DNA from: Caballeronia sp. NK8
GTDB lineage: Bacteria > Pseudomonadota > Gammaproteobacteria > Burkholderiales > Burkholderiaceae
Direction: 5' to 3'
Assembly: GCF_018408855.1 (NCBI RefSeq)
Contig: NZ_AP024325.1
Location: 1,426,001-1,490,000, forward strand
Length of the DNA: 64,000 bases
Below, piece after piece: positions 54,414 through 63,908 of this stretch. The notes under the pieces were generated by a model. That model did not search any database. It was given only the letters and a program-made list of their open reading frames with translations, and had not been told where the DNA came from. The position numbers and the translations under genes were made by a program. Position 1 is the first letter of the stretch; every line of letters begins with the position of its first letter.

Positions 54414-55208
54414 TTAGCTTCCCCGATACTTCGGCTTACGCTTCTCCTTATACGCGGAGATTGCTTCTCTGTAGTCATCCGTGGATTGGATGACCGCCAT
54501 GTGCGCTGCCACGGACTCGAGGCTGGTGCGCAGATCGGTACGTAGCGACTGATACATTAGCTTCTTGATGTCGCGAATCTGAATAGGCGGACCCTCAGCC
54601 AGGCGCGTAGCGAACGTAAGCGTTTCTCGAAAGAGATCCGCATCGTTGAAGACACGATTGACTAGGCCGACCTTCAGTGCTTCGTCTGCGGAAACGAAGT
54701 CTCCCGTCCACAGCAACTCAAGCGCTCTCGCGGGCCCAACGAGTCGAGGTAAGAAGTAACAGCCGCCGTTTCCAGGAATGAGGCCGACCTTCACGTACCC
54801 CTCTGAGAACCGAGCCGAAGTCCCTGCAAAGCGCACGTCGCACATTAAGGAGAGGTCCATTCCCGCCCCGACTGCTGCTCCGTTGACAGCAGCAATCAAC
54901 GGCTTCTCGAATTCCTCGACAGCCAACGCTACCTGGTGCGTAACCTTCTGCAAACGGAGCTTTCGTTCAAGTGGCGTCGGGTCGCCAGCCGCCCTTTCGG
55001 CTGCACGTCGTCCGAGATCGCCCCCGGAACAAAACGCGTCTCCAGCCCCAGTAATTACGAAACAGCCGACATCGTTATCTTCATTTGCTTCTTTTAGGGC
55101 GTTGCGGAGGACCTCCAGCATTTCCTCGCTAAGCGCGTTCTTCTTTTCGGGTCGATTCAGTCGTGCGACGAGTACACGGTCAATTCTTTCAAGCTCGAGG
55201 TCCGCCAT
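54414..55208 (-). CDS. Enoyl-CoA hydratase/isomerase family protein (1)
   Basis: This 264-residue crotonase-fold enzyme has oxyanion-hole segments at GDAFCSGGDLGRRAAE and AAVNGAAVGAGMDLSLMCD. The position of the second catalytic Glu is around LIPGNGGCYFLPRLVG, where the Gly-Asn-Gly suggests it is not a standard hydratase. The product may be an isomerase, hydrolase or ring-cleaving enzyme. ATG at 55208 follows aggag nearby. It lies downstream of a second crotonase gene. Confidence 0.9.
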   Translation of the reverse strand: MADLELERIDRVLVARLNRPEKKNALSEEMLEVLRNALKEANEDNDVGCFVITGAGDAFCSGGDLGRRAAERAAGDPTPLERKLRLQKVTHQVALAVEEFEKPLIAAVNGAAVGAGMDLSLMCDVRFAGTSARFSEGYVKVGLIPGNGGCYFLPRLVGPARALELLWTGDFVSADEALKVGLVNRVFNDADLFRETLTFATRLAEGPPIQIRDIKKLMYQSLRTDLRTSLESVAAHMAVIQSTDDYREAISAYKEKRKPKYRGS

Positions 55209-55288
55209 CTAGTCTCCTTGCCAGGGCACGTTTCTACAGTCCATTCATCGCGTGTCGCCAACCATTAACAGCGGTCGGCGGCCCTTAA

Positions 55289-56032
55289 CTACTTCGCAAC
55301 CTTTTGTCGATGCCGCGCGTGCTCCTCCCGCGCCTCGTTCAAAGCTTTCTTGAGCGAGCGGTTGATCCAGCGCTTGTTCTCCGCGAAGGCGTGAGGATCC
55401 TTAGACCCAAGCCCTTTGGCTACGACCTCGGCGGCCGATTGCAACTCACTAGGTGGCACGACGCTCGTGACCAAACCGCGACTCAGAGCCTCCCGCGCCG
55501 GCATACGCCTTCCCGTCTGAATGAGATCCAATGCCAGGGCCCGACCTCCGATCACTTCAAGAATGTTCGCCCCGGAGAACGTTGGGATGCTCAGATTGAT
55601 CTCTGGCAATGTCAGTTCTGCTTCGTCAGCGGCAACACAGGCGTCTGACAGAAGCGCGAGCATTGCTCCGGCTCCGCTTGCGGTACCGTTAAGGACCGTA
55701 ATCACCGGCTTCGGACAGTTCATGACCGCATCTTGCAACGATGCCAACGCGTGGGAGCGGCGCTCACGTTGGCCCGCCTGATCCCCGTCCTCCGGCCTTT
55801 CGCGCACATCCACCCCAGCGCTAAACACGCGGGTTCCAGCACCTGTCAGAAGAATTGTTTGCACGTCAGCATTGCTGCCCGCCTCAACGATTGCGGAAGT
55901 CATGCGCTCCACCATCGCGACCGTCATCGCATTTGCTTTCTCGGCGCGGCTTATCGTTATCCAGATCTGAGCATTACGCAACTCGACGCCCACAGCGATA
56001 GTCGCTGAACCAGGACTGACACCTTGCATCAT
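55289..56032 (-). CDS. Enoyl-CoA hydratase/isomerase family protein (2)
   Basis: This 247-residue crotonase-fold protein has oxyanion-hole segments GTRVFSAGVDVRE and VLNGTASGAGAMLALLSD. The usual Glu pair is not evident (NLSIPTFSGANILE), so hydratase activity is uncertain. The ATG at 56032 follows aaggag. It is encoded between another crotonase and an iron-sulfur reductase in a minus-strand operon. Confidence 0.88.
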   Translation of the reverse strand: MMQGVSPGSATIAVGVELRNAQIWITISRAEKANAMTVAMVERMTSAIVEAGSNADVQTILLTGAGTRVFSAGVDVRERPEDGDQAGQRERRSHALASLQDAVMNCPKPVITVLNGTASGAGAMLALLSDACVAADEAELTLPEINLSIPTFSGANILEVIGGRALALDLIQTGRRMPAREALSRGLVTSVVPPSELQSAAEVVAKGLGSKDPHAFAENKRWINRSLKKALNEAREEHARHRQKVAK

Positions 56033-56066
56033 TGCATCTCCTTATGTTCTTTCCACTCGAGTGGCC

Positions 56067-57110
56067 TCAGGCCGCCGGCGTTGCGCCCGACACGAAGATG
56101 TCGGCGAAAAATTCAGTTTCTGGCAGACGGCGTTCGTTAATGAAGTCCCTGCGCGCTGATTGAACAACGATTGGCGCCCCGCATGCATAAACTTGATGCT
56201 GCGAAAGATCGGCAAAGTCTTCCATTACGGCTTGATGCACGAACCCGGATCGTCCAGTCCAGTTGTCTTCCGCCGATGCATCGGATATCACCGGAACATA
56301 GTTGAGTCCGATGTCCGTTACCCAAGCTTTGGCAACATCATGCAAATAGAGGTCCTTCGGCCGCCGACCACCCCAGTACAATGTCATAGGACGACCGTGA
56401 GCCTTGCGAACCTCTTGTTCGATCATCGCTTTGATAGGCGCGAATCCCGTCCCGCTCGCAACGAAAATCATCGGCTTCTCGGTAGCTTCGCGGATGAAGA
56501 AGGTACCCAGCGGTCCTTCGAACCTGAGAAGGTCGTTCTCGGCCATCTTTCCGAAAACGTGCCGACTGAATGGCCCGTCGTAGTTGCGCAGATGCAGCTC
56601 AACGAACCCCGCGTCATCGGGCGAGTTGGCGATAGACAAGCTCCGACGGATACCACCTGGAATGGCGATGTTGATGTACTGCCCGGGCAAGAACGCCAGA
56701 CTCTGATTGGCCGGAAGTCGCAGACGAATCCGCATTACGTCGTCTGCCAACCGCTCAAGGCGATCCACTCGACAGGCCAGCTTGCGCACCGGATAGCCCT
56801 CCACCACCGGAATCACGCTGCATTCGACGGTCAACGCAGAACGTGGTCTAGATTGGCAGAGCAGCGTGTAGCCCTCGTCGATGTCCGCTTGCGTAAGCGT
56901 TGCCGTTTGAGCCATACCAGGGTCTAACTCTCCGTCGACCACCCGCGCCTTACACGACCCACACACCCCGCTTTTACAGCTGTAGGGCAGAGGATATCCG
57001 GCGCTTAGAGCGGCCTCGAGAATGGTCTGCTCGGATCGCACTTCCAAGGTACGGTCCAGCGGTTTGAAGAGGACTGGGAAGGTGTCCGACAAAACTTGAC
57101 CTTCACTCAT
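56067..57110 (-). CDS. 2Fe-2S/FAD/NAD(P)H oxidoreductase (oxygenase-reductase type)
   Basis: This 347-residue electron transfer protein has an N-terminal plant-type 2Fe-2S ferredoxin with Cys45, 50, 53 and 85. A flavin domain (RSLSIANSP) and NAD(P)-binding GTGFAPIKAM follow. This layout matches reductases of multicomponent monooxygenases and of AscD/E3-type dehydrases. No oxygenase subunit is in the window. It could reduce a partner elsewhere, or pass electrons to one of the two rubredoxins. Confidence 0.92.
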   Translation of the reverse strand: MSEGQVLSDTFPVLFKPLDRTLEVRSEQTILEAALSAGYPLPYSCKSGVCGSCKARVVDGELDPGMAQTATLTQADIDEGYTLLCQSRPRSALTVECSVIPVVEGYPVRKLACRVDRLERLADDVMRIRLRLPANQSLAFLPGQYINIAIPGGIRRSLSIANSPDDAGFVELHLRNYDGPFSRHVFGKMAENDLLRFEGPLGTFFIREATEKPMIFVASGTGFAPIKAMIEQEVRKAHGRPMTLYWGGRRPKDLYLHDVAKAWVTDIGLNYVPVISDASAEDNWTGRSGFVHQAVMEDFADLSQHQVYACGAPIVVQSARRDFINERRLPETEFFADIFVSGATPAA

Positions 57111-57154
57111 GACAGATTCACCTTTTACTAACTATAGTGTATTCACAGTGCCGC

Positions 57155-59284
57155 TTACGCGTTGTCCGTGGTCGATGGAATGATCAGGGCGTCGGCTGCG
57201 ACCACTCCTTGCGGGAGCACAAAGAGGGGATTAACGTCGACTTCTTTGACGATGCCTCGGTTGTCCCACGCAAAGCGGGAAAGCGCCGAAAGAGCATGCG
57301 CCACGGCTTCGACATCGAGGGCGGCGGATCCGCGCGCGCCGTCCATGATCCGACGGCATTGCAACTCGTCAACCATCTCGCGAGCGGTTTTCACGTCAAA
57401 GGGCGCGAGGCGGCAAGCGGAATCTCGAAGAAGCTCGGTATAAATGCCTCCCGCCCCGACCACGACCACGGGGCCGAACACCTCATCATTCACGACGCCA
57501 GCGATAAGCTCGAAGCCCCCCTGGACCATTTCAGAAACCAACACGCCTTCAATGCGTGCGGCCGGTGCGTGCGTTCGCGCATTCTCAAGCACCTCTGCGA
57601 TCGACGACTCGAGTTCTTCTCGCGTGCGCAACCCCACCTTAACGCCACCGATTTCGGTCTTGTGCGGAATGTCGGCGGAGACAATTTTTACGACCAATGG
57701 AGCCCTCAGCGTATCAAAAGCCGCGCCGTCGACACCCTCGACGATGACATCCTTCGTGACTGGGATGCCTGCTGCGGCCAAAATTTCCTTCGACTCGGTT
57801 TCCGACAAACTTCCCTTCTTGATCGCGTCCGAGAGATCGTTGGTTTGAGCTACAGCGTCTTCCGCCTCCGACGCATGCGCTGAGTCAGTCAGCTTGACCT
57901 TAGCTTCGCCGTATCGCTTGAGCATTGCGATCGCTCTAGCCGCACGTGAAGGCGAGGGAAGAACTGGAATCCTCGCGCGGTCGAAGATCTCCAGCGCGGG
58001 AGCAATCTGGTCTGCGGGTGCCGAAGAAAAGACAAGTACCGGCTTATCGGTTTCACGTGCAATGCCCGCCAACACTTCAGCAGCAGCGACGCTCCCGGCG
58101 CTACCGGTCGTAGCAAGGTTAACGCAGACCGAGTGGACCGACGGATCGTCGAGCGTGGCAAGAACCGCCGCCTTCAACCTTTCACGGTTTGCAGCGGAGA
58201 AGTAGCCTGCGGTCAGGTCAATGGGATTGTGTACTGCTCCGATATTCGGGACGACGTCCTTGAGCCGTGCTTGCGTGCTTTCACTAAGGTCGCACAGGGA
58301 GAGCCCCTCCGGCTCCCCCGCATCGGCGAACACGATTGCCGATCCTCCCGACACGCCCATGACACCAACCCCGCCACCAGACGGGTACTTCGCACCGGCA
58401 AGCGCCTTCAGAAAGTCGACAGCCTCGTGGATCTCCCGGATCTCGACGATTCCAGTCTGCTTGAAAAGCGCGCGATAGAAGTCGTAGCTACCTGTAAGAC
58501 TTGCAGTGTGTGAGGCTGCTGCGCGAGCTCCTTGCTCCGTCACGCCCCCTTTCCAAAGGAGCACGGGCTTCCCTGCCGCCAGGGCACGGCGCCCAACGTT
58601 CAGCAGCGCGCGTCCGTCCCTTGTACCTTCGATATATGCGACGATGATTTCGGTTTCGGGATCGTCCAGGAGGGCATCGATAAGCTGAACGGTATCGATG
58701 TCGGTCTCGTTTCCTGTCGCAATCACATGGCGAAAACCCACCCCGGCGGCGGCGCACCCAAGGGCGAGGCTATAGCCGAATCCGCCGCTTTGCGTCACGA
58801 GAGAAACCGATCCCGCCTTGAGCTTCGGCTCGCGCGTAATGCTGCCGAATGCGGCATACACGTTAGAGTGAATATTCGCAAATCCAAGACAATTCGGTCC
58901 GATGAGACGCATGCCCGAGTCACGGGCGATCGTGAGCATCTTCTTTTCCAGCTCAATGCCTTCCGGGCCGCTCTCACGGAAGCCACCGCTCAACACAACA
59001 GCGAACGGGACCTTCTTGGCAGCGCTTTGCTCGAGAACAGCCAGAACACCTTTTGCGGGCACACCAATGACGACGAGATCCACCGGTCCGTCAATGTGGT
59101 CAACTGCCGGGTAGCACTTCAACCCCTCGAACTGCTCGTACTTGGGGTTGACTGGATATACCTTTCCCGCGAACCCATTCTTGAGCAACGCCCGGACAGC
59201 TTGGGAACCGGGGCGAGCCGCGTCGTCCGACACGCCCACGACTGCGACGAATCGGGGTTCAAATAAATGTTTGAAGGAGTTCAT
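57155..59284 (-). CDS. ADP-forming acyl-CoA synthetase (acetate-CoA ligase type)
   Basis: This 709-residue enzyme joins the CoA-binding and ligase domains and a C-terminal ATP-grasp domain in one chain. The CoA site begins FKHLFEPRFVAVVGVSDD, the phosphorylated His is His259 in SHTASLTGSYDF, and the ATP-grasp region is at VVKIVSADIPHKTEIGGV. It activates a carboxylic acid to its CoA ester with ATP, releasing ADP and phosphate. ATG at 59284 gives the conserved start; a GTG at 59350 is possible. Two 17-bp repeats lie upstream. Confidence 0.92.
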   Translation of the reverse strand: MNSFKHLFEPRFVAVVGVSDDAARPGSQAVRALLKNGFAGKVYPVNPKYEQFEGLKCYPAVDHIDGPVDLVVIGVPAKGVLAVLEQSAAKKVPFAVVLSGGFRESGPEGIELEKKMLTIARDSGMRLIGPNCLGFANIHSNVYAAFGSITREPKLKAGSVSLVTQSGGFGYSLALGCAAAGVGFRHVIATGNETDIDTVQLIDALLDDPETEIIVAYIEGTRDGRALLNVGRRALAAGKPVLLWKGGVTEQGARAAASHTASLTGSYDFYRALFKQTGIVEIREIHEAVDFLKALAGAKYPSGGGVGVMGVSGGSAIVFADAGEPEGLSLCDLSESTQARLKDVVPNIGAVHNPIDLTAGYFSAANRERLKAAVLATLDDPSVHSVCVNLATTGSAGSVAAAEVLAGIARETDKPVLVFSSAPADQIAPALEIFDRARIPVLPSPSRAARAIAMLKRYGEAKVKLTDSAHASEAEDAVAQTNDLSDAIKKGSLSETESKEILAAAGIPVTKDVIVEGVDGAAFDTLRAPLVVKIVSADIPHKTEIGGVKVGLRTREELESSIAEVLENARTHAPAARIEGVLVSEMVQGGFELIAGVVNDEVFGPVVVVGAGGIYTELLRDSACRLAPFDVKTAREMVDELQCRRIMDGARGSAALDVEAVAHALSALSRFAWDNRGIVKEVDVNPLFVLPQGVVAADALIIPSTTDNA

Positions 59285-59426
59285 AGTCACTAAATCTCGG
59301 GCCCTTGAGCTAGATGCCGCTCGGATTGAAACGGAAGAATGCACGGTCACGACGCGTCATCGATGTACCGCTGGTTGACTGAACTCTATTCCTGGAAAAC
59401 TGCCGCGTCAACAAAAAATGGAATTG

Positions 59427-59443
59427 GTTTCGATGAATGAAAC
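59427..59443. promoter_or_regulatory. 17-bp inverted repeat, site 8
   Basis: GTTTC-GATGAAT-GAAAC, the exact reverse complement of the site at 40910. Pairing extends to 8-bp arms (TTGGTTTC/GAAACCAA, 59424-59446). It is 143 bp from the synthetase start. Confidence 0.7.
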
Positions 59444-59515
59444 CAAAACTCCCTGCACGTCGCCACAACGAGCGAAACAGCCACGTCTTCGCATATCACC
59501 CTTGGCTGGTCCTAG

Positions 59516-59532
59516 GTTCCGATCAATGGAAC
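59516..59532. promoter_or_regulatory. 17-bp inverted repeat, site 9
   Basis: GTTCC-GATCAAT-GGAAC with perfect arms, 120 bp before the cupin start. Its inverse spacer ATTGATC equals that of site 6. Confidence 0.65.
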
Positions 59533-59651
59533 TCATGCTACTTAATAAAACCGTGATAGGATGCGCTTGTGATCGCTGGAGCTGCCGACGAGCCGAGATC
59601 CATTCGACACACCGACCCTGCAGGCAGTGGTAAGACACAAGGAGATTTCTG

Positions 59652-60404
59652 ATGATTTACACACGAAGCGGCGCCGACGCTCTCGCAAATCGCAACGTCG
59701 TGGTTTCGCCCGGCACGGGTAACGAACACTGGGGCACCGTCTTCTTTGGGCCTCGCAGTTCAAAGAGCGCGGGCGCCGGGCCGCAGGCGACGATGTCGGA
59801 ACTCAATCCCAACGAATCCGTTGTCTCGCACTTCCACGGAGTGACGATGTTCCAATGCTTCATCGCGGGATCGGGGACCTTGGGAGCCCGCAAACAGGTT
59901 TTGGAGCCTCTGACGGTTCAATTCAAAGATCACCACACCGCTTACGGCCCGATCGTCGCCGGCCCTCAAGGGCTTTCGTTCGTTGCAATGCGCATGTACA
60001 CGGGTAATTCGGAGCCCGTGTATCTTGATAAACCCGGCTACAGGGAGCGGCTTGAACCGAGCAAGCGGCGCCACCTCACGTCAGAGCCTGTTCGTTTTTC
60101 TATCGAACCAGTGCTTGCAGCAAGAAAGGAGGCAGTTTGGGAGACGTTGCTCGAAGACTCGAGTGACGGCATGCATGCCCAGGTCGTTCGCCTCGGCGCA
60201 GGTATGAGCGTCCCCGGACCCGATCCGAAAGCAGCGGCCGGCTATTACGTATTCGTCGGGAACGGCACTTTGTTGCACAACGACGAAGAGCTGCCGCTGT
60301 GGTCGATGGTCGTGGTGGAACCGAGCGAGGAGAAGTTCGACATCCGGGCGGGCGATAAAGGTCTGGAAGCGCTGGTCCTGCAGTACCCGCGTGAGGAACG
60401 ATAA
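59652..60404 (+). CDS. Bicupin-like protein
   Basis: This 250-residue protein has two cupin-like halves. The first has metal-type residues in SVVSHFHGVTMFQCFIAGSG, and the second has GAGMSVPGPDPKAAAGYYVFVGNG and then LWSMVVVEP. ATG at 59652 follows aaggag. The second half has no obvious His cluster. It could be a dioxygenase, an isomerase or a ligand-binding protein. It is divergent from the acyl-CoA synthetase gene. Confidence 0.75.
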   Translation: MIYTRSGADALANRNVVVSPGTGNEHWGTVFFGPRSSKSAGAGPQATMSELNPNESVVSHFHGVTMFQCFIAGSGTLGARKQVLEPLTVQFKDHHTAYGPIVAGPQGLSFVAMRMYTGNSEPVYLDKPGYRERLEPSKRRHLTSEPVRFSIEPVLAARKEAVWETLLEDSSDGMHAQVVRLGAGMSVPGPDPKAAAGYYVFVGNGTLLHNDEELPLWSMVVVEPSEEKFDIRAGDKGLEALVLQYPREER

Positions 60405-60716
60405 GCTAAGTCGGATTTGCACCCCTGCTTCCTCAGGCGGGGGCCGTACTCCCGGCCTTACGACGCGAGCAGTAATTCGGATCACACCATTTTCAGTGGC
60501 TTTCGATTACAAGGACATGGTCTGCTCCCGGCACGTTCCATGACTTCGACGCTCCAGTCGGCCTTCGGCGGCGACTGCCTCAACGTCGACACAGGTCATC
60601 GCCCGCCTCATTAAGTGCTTCTTTTCTTGCATTCCCGCTGCGCCACGGCAGAATGCCGCTCTCTGGTCATCTCCCCGACGCCGACTTCATCGATTCGATA
60701 ACCGAAACAGCATCTG
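60405..60716. other. 312-bp gap between cupin and MFS genes
   Basis: A weak hairpin (CCCCtGC with GCgGGGG near 60421-60445) may end the cupin transcript. The ribosome site of the MFS gene is not obvious. I see nothing else. Confidence 0.35.
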
Positions 60717-62171
60717 ATGAGCGATAACTCGATTGGCTCACAAACGGCCGAGCTCGACAAAGCAAGCGCACGAAAAGTCACAATGACACTGTGGCTAGTT
60801 GCAACCGGCTTTTTCATGCAGACGCTCGACACGACGATCGTCAACACCGCATTGCCTTCGATCGCTCGCAGTCTCGGAGAAGCTCCGCTCCACATGCAAT
60901 CCGTGGTGATTGCTTACTCGCTGACAATGGCGCTTGTGATTCCCGCATCGGGGTTTCTAGCGGACCGATTTGGAACGCGTAAAGTATTCCTCGCTGCGAT
61001 CATCATCTTTACCGTCGGCTCTTTGATGTGCGCAAACTCCCGTGCGCTATGGCAGCTGGTGTCTGCGCGAGTCGTTCAAGGAGTGGGGGGTGCGATGCTG
61101 CTGCCGGTTGGACGGCTGGCAATACTGCGCAATTTTCCACGGGAACGATACCTGCCGGCATTGAGTTCGCTAGCAGTCCTTGGACTAGTGGGTCCGCTGC
61201 TCGGCCCGACCCTGGGCGGATGGCTTACTGACGTCGCCTCTTGGCATTGGATATTCCTCATCAACGTACCAATCGGCGCAATCGGCTGCATCGGATGCTT
61301 TTTTTTCATGGTCGGGAAGCCCCAGCCGACTGTGACGCGATTTGACTTCAAGGGATATATTCTTCTAGTGCTCGCCATGCTGTCGCTAACCATCGCGCTA
61401 GATGGACTCGCGGAGCTCGGCCTACAACGAGCCTCAGTATTGGTTTTGCTAATCTTGGCATTCGCATTCCTCGTATCCTATGCGCTGCACTCCACAGATA
61501 ATCCCGCGTCGCTTCTCCCGCTCACCCTACTCAAAATCCCAACATTCAAGATCGGTCTTCTTGGGAACCTGTTTGCTCGCATCGGCGGCGGAGCGATGCC
61601 ATACTTGCTGCCGCTGTTCTTGCAAGTGGCTCTCGGATATACACCATTTCATGCGGGCTTGATGATGCTACCCGTGGCAGCAGCTGGAATCGCGTCAAAA
61701 CGAGTCATCGTTGCGATGATTACAGCGTATGGCTACCGTACGGTCCTTGTCTCCAATACAGTTCTTGCCGGACTGAGCATGGCGAGCTTCGCCTTCGTTG
61801 ACCCGCAGCAGCCGCTATGGGTCCGACTCCTACAACTTGCGTTCTTTGGCGCGGTCAATTCAAACCAATTTACTGCGATGAATGCGCTCACCTTGAAGGA
61901 CTTGGATACTGTCGGCGCAAGCAGTGGGAATAGTCTGTTCTCGCTCACCCAAATGCTGTCCATGAGCCTCGGGGTGACAGTGGCGGGCGCGATGCTAGCG
62001 ATGTTTGGAAACGTATTTTCAACGCATCTGCAGCCTCAAGCTCTACCCGTGTTTCACTCTACGTTCGTGTGCGTCGGGTTAATCACGATGTCATCTGCTT
62101 TCATTTTTGCCCAGTTAGCGTCCGACACGAGAGGCATCGACGCCCGGAAGACCAACGCGGTCGAAGACTAG
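60717..62171 (+). CDS. MFS transporter, DHA2 (EmrB/QacA) type
   Basis: This 484-residue protein has 12-14 hydrophobic helices. The characteristic QTLDTTIVNTALPSIARSLG opens helix 1, and RVVQGVGGAMLLPVGRLA is the drug-exporter motif C/D region. It exports toxic or surplus compounds using the proton gradient. It has no paired membrane-fusion protein gene, so it may act only at the inner membrane. Start taken as the ATG at 60717. Confidence 0.92.
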   Translation: MSDNSIGSQTAELDKASARKVTMTLWLVATGFFMQTLDTTIVNTALPSIARSLGEAPLHMQSVVIAYSLTMALVIPASGFLADRFGTRKVFLAAIIIFTVGSLMCANSRALWQLVSARVVQGVGGAMLLPVGRLAILRNFPRERYLPALSSLAVLGLVGPLLGPTLGGWLTDVASWHWIFLINVPIGAIGCIGCFFFMVGKPQPTVTRFDFKGYILLVLAMLSLTIALDGLAELGLQRASVLVLLILAFAFLVSYALHSTDNPASLLPLTLLKIPTFKIGLLGNLFARIGGGAMPYLLPLFLQVALGYTPFHAGLMMLPVAAAGIASKRVIVAMITAYGYRTVLVSNTVLAGLSMASFAFVDPQQPLWVRLLQLAFFGAVNSNQFTAMNALTLKDLDTVGASSGNSLFSLTQMLSMSLGVTVAGAMLAMFGNVFSTHLQPQALPVFHSTFVCVGLITMSSAFIFAQLASDTRGIDARKTNAVED

Positions 62172-63572
62172 ACTGTCACACCCCCTGGTTGCACGTAAGA
62201 GGCGTCCAGCCGCCGTTGATCCACGCACTGCATTGCCCTGCCGATTTCACTTCGACCGGCAATCGAGCAACGGGTCCGTCGGCGCGCGGGTGGTTCCAAT
62301 AGACTTGATTGTCACTGGTTGGAGGCGAGCCCGCGATAATTCGCTGTTTCGGAATTGGCATGAGGTTGCTATCTGGCACCCCTCGCCCTGCTGTTGACTT
62401 TGGGCTTGCCACACCCGTGCCCTCTCAATTGCCCGCCAAAGAGGCGGCGTTCCTTTTCGAGGTGGCCGGGGATGTGACCAAAGCCTCACCGTGCTGCATC
62501 CGTGCACCTGCAAATCGACGAGCAGCCCGCGTTAACTGACCGCATCGGTGCCCAGCATCGACATTTTGTACGTCATCTCACTCGCCAGGATCGCGGTTGC
62601 GCGAAGAATGCCAGTTTCGGCCGCAGTCGCCTCTCCATTGAACAGTCTGCCAACAAGAATCACACGGTTCACCGAGCGCATGCCTCATCAGCGCTTCGTC
62701 ACCACGCCGGAAGCCACCATCGATCATCGCCATGCAGCAAAAGACGGCAGCAACGACGACTTTGGGTAGCGCTCGCAAGGACGCGAGCGCGCCGTCGTTT
62801 CCCGAAATGACTCGAGACGAACGCACCATCGACTTCGAAATTGCGCGTGCGGCGTATATCGTCCACATCCTGGATGCCCGTTCACAACGAGCGGTCACTG
62901 CCACAAATCGCAGATCAACTATAGGTGATCCCGGTCATCGCGGCTGAACGCTGTGCAGGCATCCGGCGAACTGATTGCCCTACTTTGAGACGGCGGGTAA
63001 TTTGTCCCGAGACCCGGGCCTGTGCGGCCCTGTGAGAGCATCAATCCACAACGGGCCCACAGCCCGACGCTTCTCGTGCTATACCTCGAGCGCCATGAAT
63101 ATGACAGTGCCCTGGTAGATTGCGAACGGCGCTATTCCAACCGGACGAAAGCTTGCGGAGGCGGCGAAGTCGGAGCGTACGTGACAGGAAGAAGGCTGTG
63201 CGCTGGGTTGACGAGAAGGCCACAGCGCCGATCAACCGGTAAGTCGGCGCCTTCGTTCCATTCCATGAGACGCGACTTCGGGAACTGCACAGCAGTTGAT
63301 TCGGCAGGCGGTCTGTTAAGCAGGCGTTCCATCACGAGACCATGCTGAACGATGAGTCCCGTAGAAAGCAACACGCCCGAAGCTCCGTGGAAATAGTCGC
63401 ACGGAGCTCTTGACGTTTCGAAAGAGCCTTGCGAAGAGCAGCGCACACCACCGTGAGATAGGGCGCGGCAACTGCGCACCGCTATCCAGCGGCAGACGTC
63501 GTACTCGACACCTTACTAACGACGTTGCGTGGAATGAATTGGATGTTTGATTTTGGCGATTTTTGACTTCTG
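62172..63572. other. 1.4-kb region without a supported gene
   Basis: Several short frames exist, none with a recognised family. A minus-strand frame from GTG 62412 to 62176 (78 codons, ending SAWINGGWTPLTCNQGV) reads most like protein but lacks support. The length of the gap inside a dense gene region suggests decayed or foreign DNA. Confidence 0.4.
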
Positions 63573-63779
63573 TCAGATCTCGACCATTTCAAAATCGCCT
63601 TTCGTCGCCGAGCACTCGGGACATACCCAATCTTCGGGAATGTCTTCCCAACGAGTACCGGGCGCGATCCCTTCGCTCGGTAGACCTTCAACCTCGTCAT
63701 ACGTGAATCCGCACAGAAGGCATTGCCAAACCTTGAATTCACGAATCTCGGTACTTTGTCCTTCGTTTTCAGCTGTCAT
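63573..63779 (-). CDS. Rubredoxin (2)
   Basis: This 68-residue rubredoxin has iron ligands in CLLCG and CPEC and the core WQCLLCGFTYDEVEG, closely similar to 40423-40647. ATG at 63779 follows gagg. It is 129 bp downstream of the partial gene at the window edge. It may serve a monooxygenase outside the window. Confidence 0.93.
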   Translation of the reverse strand: MTAENEGQSTEIREFKVWQCLLCGFTYDEVEGLPSEGIAPGTRWEDIPEDWVCPECSATKGDFEMVEI

Positions 63780-63908
63780 ATCATTGCCTCGCAACTCGGT
63801 TCGACGAGCGCCTGGAACTAACTTTGTGTCGTTGCCGCGCGTTCGCGACTGCAAGAACCAAATCCCTTTCGATGGCCCTTACTTATCATTGGACCAGGCG
63901 CTGAATGC

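Larger units (their letters stand above)
59285..59651. promoter_or_regulatory. Divergent promoter region with two 17-bp repeats
   Basis: This 367-bp gap lies between the acyl-CoA synthetase and cupin genes. It contains sites 8 and 9 and the promoters of both genes. No gene is supported. Confidence 0.6.

Noticed and set aside
53933..54493. 186-codon plus-strand frame
   Set aside because: Arg-rich, overlaps the end of the crotonase gene and shows no recognised domain or ribosome site.
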